Source: a virus
Virus record (IMG/VR): IMGVR_UViG_3300032164_003159
Coordinates: 1-61,265 of that record
DNA: 61,265 nucleotides
Strand: one strand, 5' to 3'
The notes beneath the pieces were generated by a model. The model had not been told where the DNA came from. It was given only the letters and a program-made list of their open reading frames with translations, and searched no databases. The translations under genes were made by a program, and so were the position numbers. Shown here in pieces: positions 52,068-58,989 of the stretch (within the stretch, counting starts at the first letter, position 1; every line of letters starts with the position of its first letter).

Positions 52068-52514
52068 TTATTTTCCGCCAACTCCGCTCACCCACTGTTG
52101 GAAGTTAGCTAAAGTGGCATCTTCTGGCTTGATTTTTTCTACACGAATGTAATTAGCAATTACCTTGCGTACCATATCCGAGCGGCGGTCACTAAGGTAC
52201 GCCTCGTAAACCTCAAGCTTTCCATCCATCTTATCCAATTCGCGTTGTACAGTATGGTTTGTATCCCGGCATTCCGCCAATTGGCCTTCTTTCAAAAGAT
52301 ACTTGTCGGTTGCCGCGTACAGGGCAATCATAAGAGCAACACAGATTGCAACAGCCAAAAGCGTTACAGCGGCCATACCAAATGCTAAAACCTTTCTGTC
52401 AACTGACTTCACTTCGTCTTTTGCAAGCTTTGCCTGTTTGTCCAAAAACCGTTTGTATTGCTGAACTTCTTCGTGTTCCTCAATTGGAGCCTTAGAGCTT
52501 TTGTCGTCAGACAT
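52068..52514 (-). CDS. Single-pass membrane protein with coiled coils, 148 aa
   Basis: A polar N-terminus (residues 1-40), a transmembrane helix LAFGMAAVTLLAVAICVALM (about 44-66), then an extracytoplasmic coiled-coil-like region (VQRELDKMDGKLEVYEAYLS). Topology resembles i-spanin-like proteins, but no partner is identified. Followed by 52.6-kb AT-hook protein in the opposite operon direction order. Confidence 0.72.
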   Translation of the reverse strand: MSDDKSSKAPIEEHEEVQQYKRFLDKQAKLAKDEVKSVDRKVLAFGMAAVTLLAVAICVALMIALYAATDKYLLKEGQLAECRDTNHTVQRELDKMDGKLEVYEAYLSDRRSDMVRKVIANYIRVEKIKPEDATLANFQQWVSGVGGK

Positions 52515-52554
52515 AGGGTATCCTTTCTTAGATCAATCCAATCTCCATTATACA

Positions 52555-52592
52555 AATAAGAATAGGACTGACGCTAAACTAACGTCAGTCCT
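52555..52592 (-). terminator. Intrinsic terminator of the basic AT-hook-like gene
   Basis: AGGACTGACG/CGTCAGTCCT (10 bp, 9-nt loop) is followed on the minus strand by ATTCTTATTTG. It is the longest perfect stem in the window. Confidence 0.85.
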
Positions 52593-52613
52593 AATGTTTG
52601 TGGGTTTACTTGG

Positions 52614-53072
52614 CTAGCGGAGGGCGTTGAGCAGCGCGGCCACGTTCTCGATGGTGCCCTCAATCTTGGTGCCGTCACTCCTGGTCACGTTGATCAGGTT
52701 GGACACCGGGGCGGTCACGGTCCGGGCGACCTTGTTCCTGGAGCCCTGCGGACGGCCCGCCTTGGACTTGTGCGCCCGCTTCGCCTTCTTGGCCTTGCGC
52801 GCCACCTTGGCCTTGCGGGGCTTGCTGCCGCGAGCCAACTTGGGCTTCTCGGCCAGCTTCTTCTCCACCTCGGTCTTGCGCTCCCAGGTGCGCAGGGTGA
52901 TGTAGGGCACGGACACCTTCTCGGCGGCCTTGTCCGTGTTCATGCCTTCCTTGCGCGCCGCGTGGTACTCCTTCAGCAGACTGCGCCGCTCCTTGGGGGA
53001 GAACCGCTTGCTCTCCTTGACGTCGTTCTTCTGCTCGGCCTGATTCGGGTTCTTGTTCTCGTTGGTTTCCAT
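52614..53072 (-). CDS. Very basic HTH/AT-hook-like DNA-binding protein, 152 aa
   Basis: An HTH-like block (ARKEGMNTDKAAEKVSVPYI then TLRTWERK) is followed by a Lys/Ala/Arg-rich linker (PRKAKVARKAKKAKRAHKSK) and GRPQGSRNK, close to the AT-hook GRP core. The C-terminus is a small strand-helix motif. The protein probably coats or bends DNA, histone-like. Own promoter and terminator, strong SD (AAGGAG), and GC-rich codons unlike its neighbours, which suggests recent acquisition or high expression. Confidence 0.78.
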   Translation of the reverse strand: METNENKNPNQAEQKNDVKESKRFSPKERRSLLKEYHAARKEGMNTDKAAEKVSVPYITLRTWERKTEVEKKLAEKPKLARGSKPRKAKVARKAKKAKRAHKSKAGRPQGSRNKVARTVTAPVSNLINVTRSDGTKIEGTIENVAALLNALR

Positions 53073-53123
53073 GGCACTCTCCTTTTTCGTTTCGTTTTTG
53101 GTTATCAACCTCGTCACAATAAT

Positions 53124-53151
53124 AGTATAAACATCGCTGTGACGTTGTCAA
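53124..53151 (-). promoter_or_regulatory. Promoter of the basic DNA-binding protein gene
   Basis: TTGACA (53146-53151), 16 bp, TATACT (53124-53129). Confidence 0.8.
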
Positions 53152-53215
53152 GTTTATTTTGAATAAATTGGAGAGGACTACTAAAGGACTATGCTAGAAG
53201 TTGTAAATATCTTTA

Positions 53216-53431
53216 TTATTTGATGGGTTCTACAGAGACACCACGCGCCCCGAAGAACGGGCAATTGCGTGGGATAAGTTCCTCGCTCGCAATCAGTCTT
53301 TCCCCAGCGTGCCCATTCAGGTTGCACGCGGCCAAGCCTAATGCAGCGTCCGTGCTCATTCCCATCATGAACTTTACTGACGCATAGCACGGGCAACCTG
53401 TGCAGCCGGGGCCTTTGAAAAGGATGTCCAT
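53216..53431 (-). CDS. Cysteine-rich hypothetical protein, 71 aa
   Basis: GPGCTGCPCYASVKFMMG gives a CxxCxC cluster near the N-terminus, and further C residues (LAACNLNGH, NCPFFGARG) could form a metal site. Start 3 nt after the stop of the 90-aa gene. Unknown role. Confidence 0.68.
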   Translation of the reverse strand: MDILFKGPGCTGCPCYASVKFMMGMSTDAALGLAACNLNGHAGERLIASEELIPRNCPFFGARGVSVEPIK

Positions 53432-53433
53432 AT

Positions 53434-53706
53434 TTACTCCACCCTACCCGGATTTTCCACTATCGGCGGTACCTTGGCCGGCGCTTTATCTGGTGTACTC
53501 TCTGGGGCAGTGTCTGGTGCTGCTGGACTGGCACCTAGAGCGGTAGTCAATAGCTTAGTAATGTAGTTCTGGATAGTCGTGCCCTCGTCTGCGACCTTCA
53601 TGCGCAGCTTCTTGTGTAGGTTGTCATCCAACCTTATATGGATCTTCTTCCGGTATGCAAACAGAGGCATAGCCGCCTCTACACGAAATTTCTTTGACTT
53701 ATCCAT
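53434..53706 (-). CDS. Ribbon-helix-helix-like DNA-binding protein with Pro-rich tail, 90 aa
   Basis: KKIHIRLDDNLHKKLRMKVA (about residues 19-38), followed by DEGTTIQNYITKLL, fits a CopG/Arc-type RHH unit. The last 35 residues are Pro/Ala/Glu-rich and disordered. Likely a repressor or antitoxin-like regulator. AGGAGG SD; overlaps the 73-aa gene by 8 nt. Confidence 0.75.
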   Translation of the reverse strand: MDKSKKFRVEAAMPLFAYRKKIHIRLDDNLHKKLRMKVADEGTTIQNYITKLLTTALGASPAAPDTAPESTPDKAPAKVPPIVENPGRVE

Positions 53707-53920
53707 CGGATTCCTCCTTATGTTTCTCAATCAGGGATTTTATCTTGGAATAAGGTATATTGTAAACTGCTGAATTCTTAGCGCAAGGAAGGAATTTAGC
53801 TGAAAACGTCTGGGGTTGACCCACTATACCAATGAGGCATATACGCAGATCGTCATTGAGTAAGACCCACACTTCCTTATTTTTGTTGATTAAATCGGAC
53901 AATTCTTCGAAGGTCTTCAT
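53699..53920 (-). CDS. Hypothetical protein, 73 aa
   Basis: Not recognised. Alpha/beta, basic C-terminus (KIKSLIEKHKEESDG). The start at 53920 is weakly supported by GAGGACG 11 nt upstream. Adjacent to the RHH gene, so a toxin-like partner cannot be excluded, but no known toxin motif is visible. Confidence 0.62.
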   Translation of the reverse strand: MKTFEELSDLINKNKEVWVLLNDDLRICLIGIVGQPQTFSAKFLPCAKNSAVYNIPYSKIKSLIEKHKEESDG

Positions 53921-53924
53921 TGTG

Positions 53925-54536
53925 CTATCGAGCGTCCTCAAGAACCTCATATCCTACCACCGCCGATGCCAGCGCCCAACCAAGCAGGCCTTGGTTCTCT
54001 GGATCCTTCACAAAGTTTGCAAATACAGGATCCATGGCGAACCCGGCCTCTACGAGAAAGGCCGGCGCGATGATCCCCGCAAACGGATGCTCCCACATAC
54101 CTGCTGGGTGCCCAATTAGAAAAGCACGGTTTGGAAAGTTAGGATCGGGCTGCTCTACAACGGTAAGGAGCCGCGAAGAGGGCAGCAGCTTCTTTATCAT
54201 AGAGTCAACACGGCGGGCTAGTGCGTGTTCTACCTTATTTCCCTTATGGTGCTCTACCATGTGACCAAATCTGGGATTGGCTACATTGGGGCCGGGCGCG
54301 TTCATGTGCAGTTCAAGGGCGAACGCTTCTGGATCAGCTGCCCGCAGGGCATTAGCTCGCTGATTTATAATTTCCTGTGCTCCGGACACAATCATACAAT
54401 CCCACTTGGCAGCGTGCAGCGTTTTTTCGAAGACCTTCCCAACGGCAGTGGCAAGTTGGAACTCGCTGATCTTATCTTTTGTCTCTACACCGTGACCTGT
54501 ACCAGAGTGGGCTACGCAGTAGATCGCAGTTGGCAT
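53925..54536 (-). CDS. N-acetylmuramoyl-L-alanine amidase (Amidase_3 type endolysin), 203 aa
   Basis: Zinc-site motifs are in order: an early CVAHSGTGHG (His), a central ALELHMNAPG (the family pattern is S/ExHxNA), and AFLVEAGFAMD with the catalytic Glu. No signal peptide or extra cell-wall-binding domain is present, so it is a one-domain endolysin needing a holin. It would cut the amide between MurNAc and the peptide stem. Holin candidates nearby are not certain (52068, 55447). Confidence 0.88.
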   Translation of the reverse strand: MPTAIYCVAHSGTGHGVETKDKISEFQLATAVGKVFEKTLHAAKWDCMIVSGAQEIINQRANALRAADPEAFALELHMNAPGPNVANPRFGHMVEHHKGNKVEHALARRVDSMIKKLLPSSRLLTVVEQPDPNFPNRAFLIGHPAGMWEHPFAGIIAPAFLVEAGFAMDPVFANFVKDPENQGLLGWALASAVVGYEVLEDAR

Positions 54537-54539
54537 AGA

Positions 54540-54758
54540 CTAATCCTTTCTCTGCCACGAACTCCAGTTGTGTGATGATTTTCCGTGGGCAGTCATCAGT
54601 TTTTTGAAAACTGTCTTACCACATTTTGCACATTTGATTTCTATGTCGGACAGGTCCATGTTTGCAGAGTCTCGCCCGGTCATATCAGAGAAGTGCAGGA
54701 TTTCCTCGCGGAGTGTATTGCACCGCTTGTTCAGGCACTGCAATTCGTAAATAGGCAT
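54540..54758 (-). CDS. FmdB-like zinc-ribbon protein, 72 aa
   Basis: MPIYELQCLNKRCNTLREEI and IEIKCAKCGKTVFKKLM form a C4 zinc ribbon like FmdB-family regulators, which begin MPxYxYxC. Common in phages, of unknown function. Confidence 0.78.
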   Translation of the reverse strand: MPIYELQCLNKRCNTLREEILHFSDMTGRDSANMDLSDIEIKCAKCGKTVFKKLMTAHGKSSHNWSSWQRKD

Positions 54759-54761
54759 GCA

Positions 54762-55229
54762 TCATCCATGAATGCTAGCGAGCCAGGGAAAATTAACCTT
54801 TGGCATATCGTAATGATATCTAAGCTCGTCTGGCTCTTCAGCATCGTATTCTGCGTCTGGAACATTAATGATATATGCAACATCGTTCCCGAGATTCTGA
54901 AATCCGTGCAGTAGACCAGGAGGAATAGTTATAAGGTATGGATCGCTGGAATCAACAATGAAATCCATAAGTACAACACCTGTTTTCTCATCTGCTGCGG
55001 CAAACCGGACAATACCCCTAATTACCATCATTCTGTCTGTCTGTTTTTTATGAAGATGCCAGGCTTTTATAATGCCGGGGTTTACTGTAGTCACGTAGGC
55101 TTGCCCGAATGGAAGGGTGGATTGACTACCTCTAAGGCATTCTACCAGCGCTCCCCTTCCATCAGCATTCCATCGTCTACGGGATATTTGGATCGGATCT
55201 TTGATAATCTTCACATATGCGTAGGTCAT
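54762..55229 (-). CDS. RmlC-like cupin, dTDP-sugar epimerase family, 155 aa
   Basis: The cupin core is visible: AYVTTVNPGIIKAWHLHKKQ, then IRGIVRFAAADE, IPPGLLHGFQNLGNDVAYII and PDAEYDAEEPDELRY. The His/Lys pair in WHLHKKQTD matches RmlC/WbmH-like epimerases. It may act on a nucleotide sugar together with the RmlD-like reductase at 28792, though the two are 25 kb apart. Confidence 0.82.
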   Translation of the reverse strand: MTYAYVKIIKDPIQISRRRWNADGRGALVECLRGSQSTLPFGQAYVTTVNPGIIKAWHLHKKQTDRMMVIRGIVRFAAADEKTGVVLMDFIVDSSDPYLITIPPGLLHGFQNLGNDVAYIINVPDAEYDAEEPDELRYHYDMPKVNFPWLASIHG

Positions 55230-55261
55230 TTCGTACCTCCAGAAGCATTATACTTAAAGAG

Positions 55262-55450
55262 TTACGAAAGCTTCCTATCTACCACATCGAGCTTGTTCTT
55301 TAGCTTTTCCATGCTGACATACCACCAAACTAGCTCCGCATCGTCCTGGCTTATCTCGCCACGATCTATGTGGTCATCTAGTTCGGCACGGCATGTCCCA
55401 TTGAGCTTCACCAGTTTCGTGATTAGCATTGAATAACGTTCAAAAATCAT
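55262..55450 (-). CDS. Hypothetical helical protein, 62 aa
   Basis: Entirely helical and charged (MIFERYSMLITKLVKLNGTC, then ISQDDAELVWWYVSMEKLKN). Overlaps the next upstream gene by 4 nt. Unknown. Confidence 0.68.
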   Translation of the reverse strand: MIFERYSMLITKLVKLNGTCRAELDDHIDRGEISQDDAELVWWYVSMEKLKNKLDVVDRKLS

Positions 55451-55833
55451 TTGTTACCCCTGCGGAGAAGGTCATCTACCTTTTCGTCTATATGATCTAT
55501 TTTCTGATGCACAACATTAAGTTGGTTGGACATAATCTGCGCATCGCGCACTAAATCGGCACGTACTTGCTCTATGCTCTTCCCCGAATCGGCTTTTATC
55601 TGACTAATTTCCTTTTCGCGATTCTTACCAGCCTCATCTAACCGAACTATTTCTTTTTCGGAAGCCCTGATGCAACCATCACACGCGGCAATAGTGCCCT
55701 TTAGCTCTTCCGTCTTTTCCTTTAATTGATCCTTAACCGCCTGGAATGCCTTAGTGGTAGAAAACAGCTTCCACCACGTTGCCAACACTGTAAGTAGCGC
55801 AGCACTAAGAGCAACAATTTCTTGCATCGTCAT
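55447..55833 (-). CDS. N-terminal membrane helix plus long coiled coil, 128 aa
   Basis: MTMQEIVALSAALLTVLATW is a transmembrane anchor; the rest is a heptad-rich coiled coil (VKDQLKEKTEELKGTIAACD, VVHQKIDHIDEKVDDLLRRG). Domain order fits an i-spanin or a small holin-like lysis protein. It is near the amidase, but no o-spanin is identified. Confidence 0.72.
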   Translation of the reverse strand: MTMQEIVALSAALLTVLATWWKLFSTTKAFQAVKDQLKEKTEELKGTIAACDGCIRASEKEIVRLDEAGKNREKEISQIKADSGKSIEQVRADLVRDAQIMSNQLNVVHQKIDHIDEKVDDLLRRGNK

Positions 55834-55839
55834 GGTGAT

Positions 55840-56235
55840 CTACCTCTCTTGGATTAACTTGAAGATCCCACTAGCAAATGCTCTCGGATGTAGTGGCTTA
55901 TGAAACCATGCACTGGCTCCGTGCTTCATGCTTTCGTATTCTAATCCAATACCCTGTATCGCGGAAATTACAACGATAGGAACGGCGAACTGCGGGAACT
56001 TCTTTCTTATCTCTTTTATTAGGGTCCAACCATCTAAACGGGCCATAAGTATATCTGTAATTATGAGTTCAAAATTGTGCTCTTCTATAAGGTTCAAAGC
56101 GACAACCGGGTCGGCAACAATGGTTATATCAAGCGACCACGTAGATTTATATTGTGTTTCCTTATATTTAGTAAGAATGTCCTTGATCATCTCAAGCATA
56201 AGTTCCTGATCATCTATTACCAGAACTCTAGCCAT
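55840..56235 (-). CDS. Response-regulator receiver protein without output domain, 131 aa
   Basis: RVLVIDDQELMLEMIKDILT carries the acidic DD, FELIITDILMARLDGWTLIK the phospho-acceptor Asp, VVISAI the Ser/Thr, and FHKPLHP the Lys-Pro. It is a complete REC domain of about 125 aa with nothing after it. It could intercept host two-component signalling. The start at 56235 fits the family N-terminus. Its 5' end overlaps the endonuclease 3' end by 8 nt. Confidence 0.9.
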   Translation of the reverse strand: MARVLVIDDQELMLEMIKDILTKYKETQYKSTWSLDITIVADPVVALNLIEEHNFELIITDILMARLDGWTLIKEIRKKFPQFAVPIVVISAIQGIGLEYESMKHGASAWFHKPLHPRAFASGIFKLIQER

Positions 56236-57373
56236 GGCAATCACCAAAGAAATGTCTATTACCTTTCCAAAATTCCTTATACTGTCTGTGCAATGTACTA
56301 GGAAGATGCGGATCTTCCTTATAACGTTCATAATATTCTCTTATGTTCTTAATTCCTAGTTCATGTACTGCGATCATAGCGTCTACAAAACCATAAAGAT
56401 TAAGATCTTTCTTAAATAAAGAAGGGCTTTTCAACCGATTGCATATTGGGCAGCCACACTTCTTTGTTAACTGCCCTAGTCTTTTCCATATACGTCTACA
56501 CGACAGACATTTATACCAATAATGGGTAGCAGAATTAATCCATTGTTTACAAAATTTTGTTCCTTGTTTTATACCCAAAAACTCTAAATTTTGTTTTCCA
56601 GCGTCCTCTTCTGCCAAGCGTATTTCGTCATACGTATGGTAATCTGCGAATACCTTGCTTGCACTTAGGGTAACATTAGGAATGTATCCTAGTTGTTTCT
56701 TTATTCTCTTAATTACATGATCTAGCTTTTGCTTATTTGTATTATTTGGATTAAAATAACGTATCTTTATTAATTTTATCCCTTGTTCTTTACATAATCT
56801 ACATTTTATTCTATCGTTCTTTTGTATATAGGAAACATCTGAAGATCTTGGATTTTTTAGATTCAAGTTTCTATAATGCTGCGGACCTTGGTATTCAAAC
56901 GCTACTTTCAAATCTGCATTGTAACCGTCTAACTCCAACGGTTTACCGGTCTTTTTATTGAATAAAAAACTCGGATGAACAGTATGAAAACGGGCATTAA
57001 ATAAACCTTCAAATATCTTCCTTACGATTTCCTCACTTTTGTGTTTCCTATTACTACACCGTTTGCACCAACGATTATGATGCATAACGTTAGTAGGATA
57101 ACAATTCCATACATGCCCATTTTTACATTCTACCAAGACAGGAACACGCGTACCTTTATACTTTCCGAGAACGTGCCCGCCGAAACTTGAAACAAGTTTA
57201 TTAAATATCGTAGGAAGAGTCTTGACGTATATAGTAACATTATTGTAGCTAAGGATCTTATAAAGGGTACCAGCACCTATTTTGAAATGCCGGTATGTGG
57301 CACTGCTAGAATGTGTAGATTTGTAATAATCACAAATCTCTTTTTGTAATGTTTGAGATAAATAAATAGCCAT
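56228..57373 (-). CDS. Free-standing homing-type endonuclease (Vsr-like, PD-(D/E)XK), 381 aa
   Basis: An N-terminal HTH-like part is followed by a zinc module (VECKNGHVWNCYPTNVMHHN with WCKRC), then the nuclease core PLELDGYNADLKVAFEYQGP followed by QHY. This ELDGY-x8-FEYQGxQHY pattern marks Vsr-like free-standing endonucleases of phages and giant viruses. A C-terminal CLSCRRIWKRL / CGCPICN zinc module follows. The AT-rich composition differs from neighbours, consistent with a mobile gene inserted against the receiver gene. Confidence 0.88.
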   Translation of the reverse strand: MAIYLSQTLQKEICDYYKSTHSSSATYRHFKIGAGTLYKILSYNNVTIYVKTLPTIFNKLVSSFGGHVLGKYKGTRVPVLVECKNGHVWNCYPTNVMHHNRWCKRCSNRKHKSEEIVRKIFEGLFNARFHTVHPSFLFNKKTGKPLELDGYNADLKVAFEYQGPQHYRNLNLKNPRSSDVSYIQKNDRIKCRLCKEQGIKLIKIRYFNPNNTNKQKLDHVIKRIKKQLGYIPNVTLSASKVFADYHTYDEIRLAEEDAGKQNLEFLGIKQGTKFCKQWINSATHYWYKCLSCRRIWKRLGQLTKKCGCPICNRLKSPSLFKKDLNLYGFVDAMIAVHELGIKNIREYYERYKEDPHLPSTLHRQYKEFWKGNRHFFGDCHG

Positions 57374-57442
57374 TATGGTACAAGCCTCCCACGCTCGAAC
57401 CCATTATAGCTTATGCATGTAGTAAGAAATTAAGAATTGTTA

Positions 57443-57808
57443 CTAGAATCTATAGTAGGATCCAAAATGGAAATGCTTGAACTTGAGGTAATCTCTTGAG
57501 TACATAGCCATATTTCTAACCAAGTTATCCGCATACGCCCACGCACGAAACTCTGATTCCAATGTTGACCAGGATCGATCATTCCCCTCTCGGGTAAGGC
57601 ACTTTAGTTCTTTCTTACATTTTTGGAGGGTTTTGGCGTGCCCAATTTCATGGGCCAGTGCAAATACTTTATGGATAGCGCTTTGTCTCGAATCTAGCGT
57701 GATTATCTTATGATCTACAACGCATCTATTTCTACTACAGTAAACTACTTCATATCCTAAGTTTTTTGCTACTCCCTCAAGTCTCTTCAATTCTTGGTGT
57801 ATAGCCAT
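57443..57808 (-). CDS. ImmA/IrrE-like metallopeptidase, 121 aa
   Basis: FALAHEIGHAKTL is the HExxH zinc motif, and STLESEFRAWAYADNLV is the downstream Glu helix typical of ImmA/IrrE peptidases, which cleave repressors. It overlaps the Xre-like gene by 32 nt, mirroring the repressor-peptidase pairing of ImmR/ImmA. The pair may form a small regulatory switch. Confidence 0.83.
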   Translation of the reverse strand: MAIHQELKRLEGVAKNLGYEVVYCSRNRCVVDHKIITLDSRQSAIHKVFALAHEIGHAKTLQKCKKELKCLTREGNDRSWSTLESEFRAWAYADNLVRNMAMYSRDYLKFKHFHFGSYYRF

Positions 57809-58148
57809 AGGTTTTCCTGTAGTATCTCACCCGTTGGTAATGGCGTCTACAAAGGCCCTTGCTGACGGGGGTGTCGTCGCAGCCCTTGATCCGACAACGG
57901 TCGCCATCGTGGTACATCTTTGACTTGCCAGAGTGTGCGGAGCGCCCCCACCAATCCGAAACCTCTCCCTCCAGGCCAAGAACCTTCTTGAGCTTATCCC
58001 ACACAGCGTCACCTGGCGGGTACTCACCGCGCTCATAGGCAGAAAGTGCTTGCCGGGAAACACCAACTTTATTCTCCAGCGTGCGTAGAGTTAACTTCTT
58101 GTTGCGCCGTGCCATCTTTAGCTGTGCGAGCTTTTTTTCCAGCTTCAC
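57777..58148 (-). CDS. Xre-family HTH protein with C-terminal zinc motif, 123 aa
   Basis: LTLRTLENKVGVSRQALSAY followed by ERGEYPPGDAVWDKLKKVLG is a textbook Cro/C1-type HTH. The C-terminus has CRIKGCDDTPVSKGLCRRHY, a Cx4C-x9-CxxxH zinc-like motif also seen in phage HNH-associated proteins. The start is a GTG at 58148 with TAGGAGG upstream; a longer ATG frame lacks an SD. Probably a repressor partnered with the ImmA-like peptidase. Confidence 0.85.
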   Translation of the reverse strand: MKLEKKLAQLKMARRNKKLTLRTLENKVGVSRQALSAYERGEYPPGDAVWDKLKKVLGLEGEVSDWWGRSAHSGKSKMYHDGDRCRIKGCDDTPVSKGLCRRHYQRVRYYRKTYGYTPRIEET

Positions 58149-58164
58149 TGTAAGCCTCCTAGCA

Positions 58165-58989
58165 TTATACCGCAGGGGTTGGGTCGTTGCATTGCCTACA
58201 TTCCAGCAGGCGCGCATTGGCTAGTTTCTCAAGCTTTACAATACGCTCCAAGAGATAATCGACCTTGAATTGCAGCAGGCCGTGGTAAAGTTCGATCTTT
58301 TCACGCAACTTCTGTAGTTCAGCGATTCTGATGTTTATCGCATTCCGTCGATTAGTTTTAAACTCGGTTACATCTCGATATATTTCATCCAAGCGCGCAT
58401 CCACAGCAGTATGTAATCCTTTATAAATTGGAAGCGTCGTAGCTTCAGAATCGATTTGTGGCATAGCATAGAAATTGCACCCGATGGGAAGTGCAATGAC
58501 TAATGCTTGGATCTTAACAAGGCGATCTGCGAACAAGAATGGGACAAAATCAATAAGATATGGATCTTGAATTCGCACAGGGGATAGCTGTGACAGTAGA
58601 CTAGAAAGCATTTGATTAAGCTGGATCGGTGTAAGTTCTTCTCTATGTGCACAATATGTATCAGCTACCTGTTTTACAATTGAGTGGTCCATATCATTGG
58701 AAAATATTTCTCCCGTAGCATTATTCAATGCCACAGTAACTGACATGTTTGGATCTGCTACGGCAAATTTGTATTGCCCAGAAGACTTCTTTATCTTCCA
58801 AATTTCCTTACCTGTTTTGGCGCTTACTTCGCGAATAGCCTGAAGGAATATCTGGCAATTTACGGCGCTGGGAAGTTTATAACCTATTTTGAATTTCTCC
58901 AATAGTTTAAACACTTCTGTGCGCGTGACCCGGGGCGTTCCCATAGTCCACCAGCAAAGATAACCAATAATTGTGTGTCGATCAGACAT
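58165..58989 (-). CDS. Hypothetical protein, 274 aa
   Basis: Not recognised. The N-terminal half is alpha/beta (TGKEIWKIKKSSGQYKFAVA, VTVALNNATGEIFSNDMDHS). The C-terminal 90 residues form a long coiled coil (FKTNRRNAINIRIAELQKLR) ending in CRQC. Overlaps the ligA stop by 1 nt and is therefore in the ligA operon. Confidence 0.72.
   Translation of the reverse strand: MSDRHTIIGYLCWWTMGTPRVTRTEVFKLLEKFKIGYKLPSAVNCQIFLQAIREVSAKTGKEIWKIKKSSGQYKFAVADPNMSVTVALNNATGEIFSNDMDHSIVKQVADTYCAHREELTPIQLNQMLSSLLSQLSPVRIQDPYLIDFVPFLFADRLVKIQALVIALPIGCNFYAMPQIDSEATTLPIYKGLHTAVDARLDEIYRDVTEFKTNRRNAINIRIAELQKLREKIELYHGLLQFKVDYLLERIVKLEKLANARLLECRQCNDPTPAV

Noticed and set aside
52770-53162. A 130-codon plus-strand Leu-rich frame
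   Set aside because: It is the reverse strand of the Lys/Ala-rich basic protein gene, which has its own promoter, SD and terminator.
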